NCBI RefSeq assembly: GCF_000526995.1
Contig: NZ_AZUI01000001.1
Location: 3,638,001 to 3,702,000, forward strand
Length of the DNA: 64,000 nucleotides
Source: Lacrimispora indolis DSM 755
GTDB lineage: Bacteria > Bacillota > Clostridia > Lachnospirales > Lachnospiraceae
Direction: 5' to 3'
Position numbers and translations under genes: made by a program. The notes beneath the pieces were generated by a model that made no database searches, was not told where the DNA came from, and saw only the letters and a program-made list of their open reading frames with translations. Each line of letters begins with the position of its first letter. Within the stretch, counting starts at the first letter, position 1. Of the stretch, positions 61,501 to 64,000 are shown in pieces.

Positions 61501-62377
61501 AGGATACACAGCCAAGACACTGACCTTTGAAATTCTGGAAGCTGCCGGGAATCCGGTTGAAAATGAAAAGCCAGCACCTGATGTGGCAGCGACAAAATAC
61601 GTGAAAGCATCTTTCTGGGATCCGGCATATTATCGTGTGACCTTTGATGTAACAGATGAGCAGGAAACAAAAGAGTATCTGAACGCAGATAAAGCAGTCA
61701 CGGTCAACGGAATTCCTTATAAGAAGACTTCCATGTTATCTACTTCCAGACCAAATGAATATAAAGTATCTAAGGATGAAGCCTATGGAGTGGTGAAGTA
61801 TCTTGACTTTACAGAAGATGGCTTTACGGAAGAAGAAAATGAAGTGATTATTGAGGTAGACGGCTACGGGACATTAACGTTTATGGTCGAGTTATTTGAC
61901 CCTGAGGCAGGTATGGAAGGAAAGAGTGCTTCTGCAGCTGTTAAGGTTGAGGAAGAGGCTGTAGAAACTGAGGAAGGCAAAACAGAAGAAGCTAAGGAAG
62001 AAACCGTAGAAACTGAGGAAGATAAGACAGAAGAAGCTGAGGAAGATAAGACAGAAGAAGCTGAGGAAGAAACCGTAGAAACTGTGGTAGACAAGACAGA
62101 AGAGGGCAAGGACGAAACGGTGGAAGTTGAGGAAGGCAAGACAGAAGAGGGCAAGGACGAAACGGTAGAAACCGAGGCTGGCAAAACAGAAGAAGCTAAG
62201 GACGAAACGGTAGAAACCAAGGAAGAGGAAAACGGAAAGGAAGCTGCAGATAGTAAGGAAGAAGAAATTCAGGAAGAAACTGCAGAAACCAAGGAGAAAT
62301 CTTCTGACAGCCAGGAAAAAGAGCCGGAGGATGAAGTGAAAATTGGAAAAACGGCTGATGTGACGGTTGAAGAATAA
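58526..62377 (+). CDS. Large secreted surface protein with wall-binding repeats and Shr/HID-like beta domains
   Basis: A 1283-residue exported protein. Signal peptide to about residue 29; choline-binding-like repeats (about 30-175; GWIQKASGWYYLS, SGWYQDGSGIWYFF, TGWQWIDGYCYYFN); a Ser/Gly/Asn linker (about 195-265); then several beta-sandwich units. Repeated segments such as LYLDGSAIALRS ... LTEGEHKLRIVAEGYKEQTV (about 820-880) and KAVTVNGIPYKK ... VIIEVDGYGTLTF (about 1060-1115) resemble the hemoglobin-interacting (DUF1533/HID) domain. The C-terminus is an acidic Glu/Lys/Thr repeat region. There is no LPXTG. Heme or hemoprotein binding is a family-based guess supported by its metal-style operator. 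Confidence 0.82.
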   Translation: MIKRKLIQKTVTPILTAACVLSQIGIAWAGVYTQGNWQYEKESWKHYEASGTLSSGWIQKASGWYYLSPEDGAMMTGWFQDEKGMRYYLNTSNDGTEGQMRSGWYQDGSGIWYFFHTANDGALGAMKTGWQWIDGYCYYFNAADGADMGKMYTGQTTPDGYFVNGEGRWAEADGTVHYEAGRGLASTPAAENARKTASSSGGSSSSGSGSSSGESNTPNENNSSGNGNNGNNSNGDEGNNNGGNNSEGNNSEEGNNQEDQDVFINEQRTKLVDLGWIQYAVIAFQEGSIDDYTIEIDGTDITEVCTNVDDDGTVVKWQTTLWKPGTITVIRASDGKTQEVKIGNSVATEAPEMGSLGSAPSAILTNGSISVFDYWLDNYDKDGNVRVSPEKTTFRLNGKSQETSSEVPADYYIPDTLIDKNGNGKIQLKMSLKTLAQESWFDQLKTIKAQDPENTVLNKNLVFTTSMETEYGKTGVITIQLPQTNLFARGRYQLNLSSVYSKATMNVPLHLVDNRLFVMNLNALNPSPKQGEDFAFDIVGPDGETFGTEILSPIYRVDLTMPSGKVKSLTKIDQWYEIGPMLHICGTDPDGNVITDESGIYTVTAYANGYQTMTKKVEVNSSSQIVAEGFTIYAMAESFGIDAMSSASVVIPGDGGSGGSGSSGGSQMNGFLIFDHDMLANALILHEINYVSEYSEAVVQWWYDQKAQAVMDENAEIIYDFTHYLNAVKDAKLEAGEYLSFEKYKETQTGGETGNRPYQIKRVLEDGKLGTVESFLSVVGKSAPALKGMEGKLGEDLVLSSDKDGEYISKITALYLDGSAIALRSDEYITAYKTSETKESVTILSKIEGTGGGTLQLTEGEHKLRIVAEGYKEQTVILNVVKELEQFNLSLAENPDKTDSEEATAYHVGQMVYINAAADEDDESQKELRGDFMKNFTGVTLTDPDDNIRKVLSSEQGGMFSQDNYEKGDYSFALQKNLFQKAGMYTVLVTAEGYTAKTLTFEILEAAGNPVENEKPAPDVAATKYVKASFWDPAYYRVTFDVTDEQETKEYLNADKAVTVNGIPYKKTSMLSTSRPNEYKVSKDEAYGVVKYLDFTEDGFTEEENEVIIEVDGYGTLTFMVELFDPEAGMEGKSASAAVKVEEEAVETEEGKTEEAKEETVETEEDKTEEAEEDKTEEAEEETVETVVDKTEEGKDETVEVEEGKTEEGKDETVETEAGKTEEAKDETVETKEEENGKEAADSKEEEIQEETAETKEKSSDSQEKEPEDEVKIGKTADVTVEE
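61965..62221 (+). repeat. Tandem 45-bp coding repeats (Glu/Lys/Thr-rich)
   Basis: About five copies of a 15-residue unit of the form TEEGKTEEAKEETVE, with one extra 8-residue insertion (DKTEEAEE), lie near the 3' end of the surface-protein gene. The DNA units are nearly identical, so copy number may vary between strains. Confidence 0.85.
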
Positions 62378-62439
62378 AAAGATGAATGAAAAACCTTTGT
62401 AAAAGGGAGATACAGTTTACTTCTCTCGGAAAGCAGACA

Positions 62440-62480
62440 AACCGGTGTCAGGACGCAAGTCCCGGCACCGATTTTCTTTA
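62440..62480 (+). terminator. Terminator of the large surface-protein gene
   Basis: CCGGTGTC pairs with GGCACCG (one G-U) around a loop containing AGGACGCAAGTCC, followed by ATTTTCTTT. Confidence 0.65.
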
Positions 62481-62503
62481 TAAATAATATCTTTACATTT
62501 TAT

Positions 62504-62671
62504 TCACTTTTCCTTTGAATCCCCGGAGTTGTCCTCCTCGTCTGATAAGAAAGTTTCCACAAACTTATCTTCAATCTTTTTATACCCGGAGACTACCCCG
62601 TCTTCAATTTTCTTGTAACCATTCACTACCTTGTTTTCGATGTTTTTTTGTGTTTCCATAAATTTGTTCAT
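62504..62671 (-). CDS. Small repeat protein, 55 residues
   Basis: A compact gene with TTAGGAGGATTT 6-10 bases before ATG. The product opens MNKFMETQKN and contains a duplicated VV(N/S)GYKKIED unit (VVNGYKKIEDG, VVSGYKKIEDK), then FVETFL and an acidic/Lys tail. No signal peptide is visible; it is likely an amphipathic helical cytoplasmic protein. Similar small proteins with GYKKIE repeats are familiar from Firmicutes genomes, but I know no assigned function. Confidence 0.8.
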   Translation of the reverse strand: MNKFMETQKNIENKVVNGYKKIEDGVVSGYKKIEDKFVETFLSDEEDNSGDSKEK

Positions 62672-62966
62672 ATGAAATCCTCCTAAGAAAATATTGTTTA
62701 ATCCTTCACAAAGATTATATGTTTTTTGTATGCAATACTTTTTAGCTTATATTAGATAGTATTTTTAATGAAGATTGCAACATGGGCTGAATAGAAAAAT
62801 GTTCTTTGTATTCTCCTGATCCGATGCAATGAAACGAATCACCTTGATCAAGTTTTCGTACTCGCTTTTGATGTCAATATATTCCGCCCAATTCAAACCG
62901 ATATAAAATTTTGCCGGAGATTTGAGCATTTAATCTGGTGCAATATAGAAATCACCATGCCTGAGC

Positions 62967-63050
62967 TTATTTTTTTCTGTTCTTCAAAACTGCAGCAATA
63001 GCTACAATTGCAGCAACAACCACTCCAACGACTACTACGGGACCTGCCAT
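62967..63050 (-). CDS. Tiny single-span membrane peptide, 27 residues
   Basis: GGAAGGAG lies 9 bases before ATG. The product is one hydrophobic segment, MAGPVVVVGVVVAAIVAIAA, ending in a basic tail (KNRKK). The clear ribosome site, start, hydrophobic core and positive C-terminus support a real micro-protein, perhaps a membrane regulator or a type I toxin-like peptide. No antisense RNA was recognised. Confidence 0.6.
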   Translation of the reverse strand: MAGPVVVVGVVVAAIVAIAAVLKNRKK

Positions 63051-63112
63051 GAGTTTCAACTCCTTCCTTTCATTTTTTATATACATTTTAAAATGGCACC
63101 TGTTAAAATAAT

Positions 63113-63646
63113 TCAATCATTCAGCAGGTTTCCAGCTTTTTCGCAGACTTCATAAATCTCATCGTATTTCTTATCAATGAGAGGAGTAACTTCTGCAGAC
63201 TTAAGGCTGCTGATCCTGCGAAAGAGCAGATAAGGGGCTACCCAGCCTATGAAGGCGGGAATAGCCAGAATAATGCACAAAGGGATATTTCCTGCCGTTA
63301 CAGCAAATACAGAGCCTGCCATAAAAGCGGTACCAACCAGTCCGACAGCATATGCAACAGTTGCAGCTCTCGCAACCTTAGAAAATTCCAGTGACTGGAT
63401 TTCAGCGACACCGGCATCAAACTGGCGCTGAAGTCTTGATATTTCCGCTTTATTGCGGAGCCTGCGGTTGCGTTTGAACTTTAACAGGGAATAGGTAGAT
63501 CCCTGCGGCGGCACATGGGTACTTTCCAGTTCCCAACCAAAGCTGCGGTAGCTGTCCAGATAGACAGATTCCATACTGCGCTTGACAGTCAATTCCTTGT
63601 ATTCATAGCCGATAAAGTTATTTTCATTTTTTGAAGTTTCATTCAT
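63113..63646 (-). CDS. Membrane protein of unknown function with two hydrophobic segments
   Basis: A 177-residue protein starting at ATG 63646, 8 bases after AAAGGAG; a start at 63664 is in frame but would place the ribosome site inside the gene. Residues 10-85 are hydrophilic (GYEYKELTVKRSMESVYLDS, LLKFKRNRRLRNKAEISRLQRQFDAG), with a basic coiled-coil-like part. Two membrane segments follow at about 90-145, then a helical tail. I do not recognise the family. It lies 62 bases upstream of the tiny membrane peptide on the same strand, so they may be cotranscribed. Confidence 0.7.
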   Translation of the reverse strand: MNETSKNENNFIGYEYKELTVKRSMESVYLDSYRSFGWELESTHVPPQGSTYSLLKFKRNRRLRNKAEISRLQRQFDAGVAEIQSLEFSKVARAATVAYAVGLVGTAFMAGSVFAVTAGNIPLCIILAIPAFIGWVAPYLLFRRISSLKSAEVTPLIDKKYDEIYEVCEKAGNLLND

Positions 63647-63699
63647 GATTTTTTCTCCTTTCAAATATTGACATGAGTTTCTACTGTGATGTTTTCAGA

Positions 63700-63789
63700 T
63701 TATTTTACGGTATTTTCAAAGAGCTTCCGGGAATGCTGAACATGGATTTTTCCTATTTTGATTCCGGCTGCTATCTGAAGTGTTTTCAT
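63700..63789 (-). CDS. Possible 29-residue peptide
   Basis: An open frame from ATG 63789 encodes MKTLQIAAGIKIGKIHVQHS and nine more residues. AAAGGG about 10 bases upstream is only a fair ribosome site. It is listed as a candidate because it precedes the 63646 gene on the same strand. The remaining sequence to 64000 is AT-rich and shows no gene. Confidence 0.3.
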   Translation of the reverse strand: MKTLQIAAGIKIGKIHVQHSRKLFENTVK

Positions 63790-64000
63790 TTGTTTGTACC
63801 CTTTTTCTTTTTATTCACATTAAAAAACTCTTTTTATAAATAGCTCCATGTTTTGTTTATGCCTTGTTTTCTTTGATGACTGAATCATAACTGTTTTATA
63901 TTTCTAAATTACTTTATTTTGGTTTATAAATTATTAAATGCACTATATTTCAGTGAGTTTTGACATGGATAAACTTCTGATGAATACTCATCAGTTGGAA

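Noticed and set aside
61864..62220. Minus-strand Ser/Val-rich repeat frame opposite the surface-protein tail
   Set aside because: Its regular pattern is only the complement of the Glu/Lys/Thr coding repeats on the plus strand.
1..64000. tRNA, rRNA, insertion sequences, integrases or phage genes
   Set aside because: I looked for TTCGA-type arm patterns, transposase/recombinase motifs and terminal repeats and found none convincing.

Overview
The window reads as a chromosomal segment of a clostridial anaerobe, most likely Lachnospiraceae of the Lacrimispora / [Clostridium] saccharolyticum type. This is inferred from gene content, moderate GC, dense AGGAGG-type ribosome sites, choline-binding-like wall repeats, sugar ABC and mannose-type PTS systems and a 2-hydroxyacyl-CoA dehydratase operon; no rRNA or other marker gene is present. 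I see no tRNA, rRNA, CRISPR array, insertion sequence or phage gene.

Layout. (1) 200-11160: a sugar locus with a PfkB kinase, class II aldolase, D-lyxose-isomerase-like enzyme, ribose-type ABC transporter, a second paralogous binding lipoprotein, a histidine kinase/response regulator pair and a third, unrelated binding protein. The paralogue plus two-component system looks like an extracellular sugar sensor for the transporter. (2) 11260-19940: two divergent DUF4489-like genes, a 1712-residue LPXTG surface protein and a divergent HTH regulator. (3) 20147-23882: ribD-ribE-ribBA-ribH behind an FMN riboswitch. (4) 23915-28690: DeoR regulator, transaldolase-like aldolase, a dehydrogenase remnant, an orphan PTS EIIC and a wall-binding protein. 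(5) 28767-33710: a nitrogenase-like operon (one Fe-protein-like and two component-1-like genes) behind a decayed iron/corrinoid-type binding-protein gene and an AraC regulator. (6) 33880-37070: VTC domain, DUF4956 and Cthe_2159-type beta-helix lipoprotein. (7) 37390-44913: mannose-family PTS (IIA, IIB, IIC, IID), GntR/UTRA regulator, two GPI-type cupins, a long phosphomannose-isomerase-like protein and a HAD phosphatase. (8) 45279-56711: an FCD-type GntR regulator and an operon for reductive conversion of a 2-hydroxy acid through enoyl-CoA to the saturated acid (dehydratase activator, dehydratase A/B, permease, CoA ligase, acyl-CoA dehydrogenase, EtfB, ferredoxin-EtfA, CoA transferase). (9) 56843-64000: MATE exporter, a 1283-residue surface protein and several very small genes.

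The least explained parts are the nitrogenase-like operon, whose three Fe-S components keep nearly all cluster cysteines but lack a canonical FeMo-co cysteine, and an 18-bp operator-like palindrome placed just downstream of the -10 box of the binding-protein remnant, the AraC gene and the large surface protein at 58526. That motif suggests one (perhaps metal-responsive) regulator joins these loci. Functions beyond family level are inference; no database or structure search was possible.
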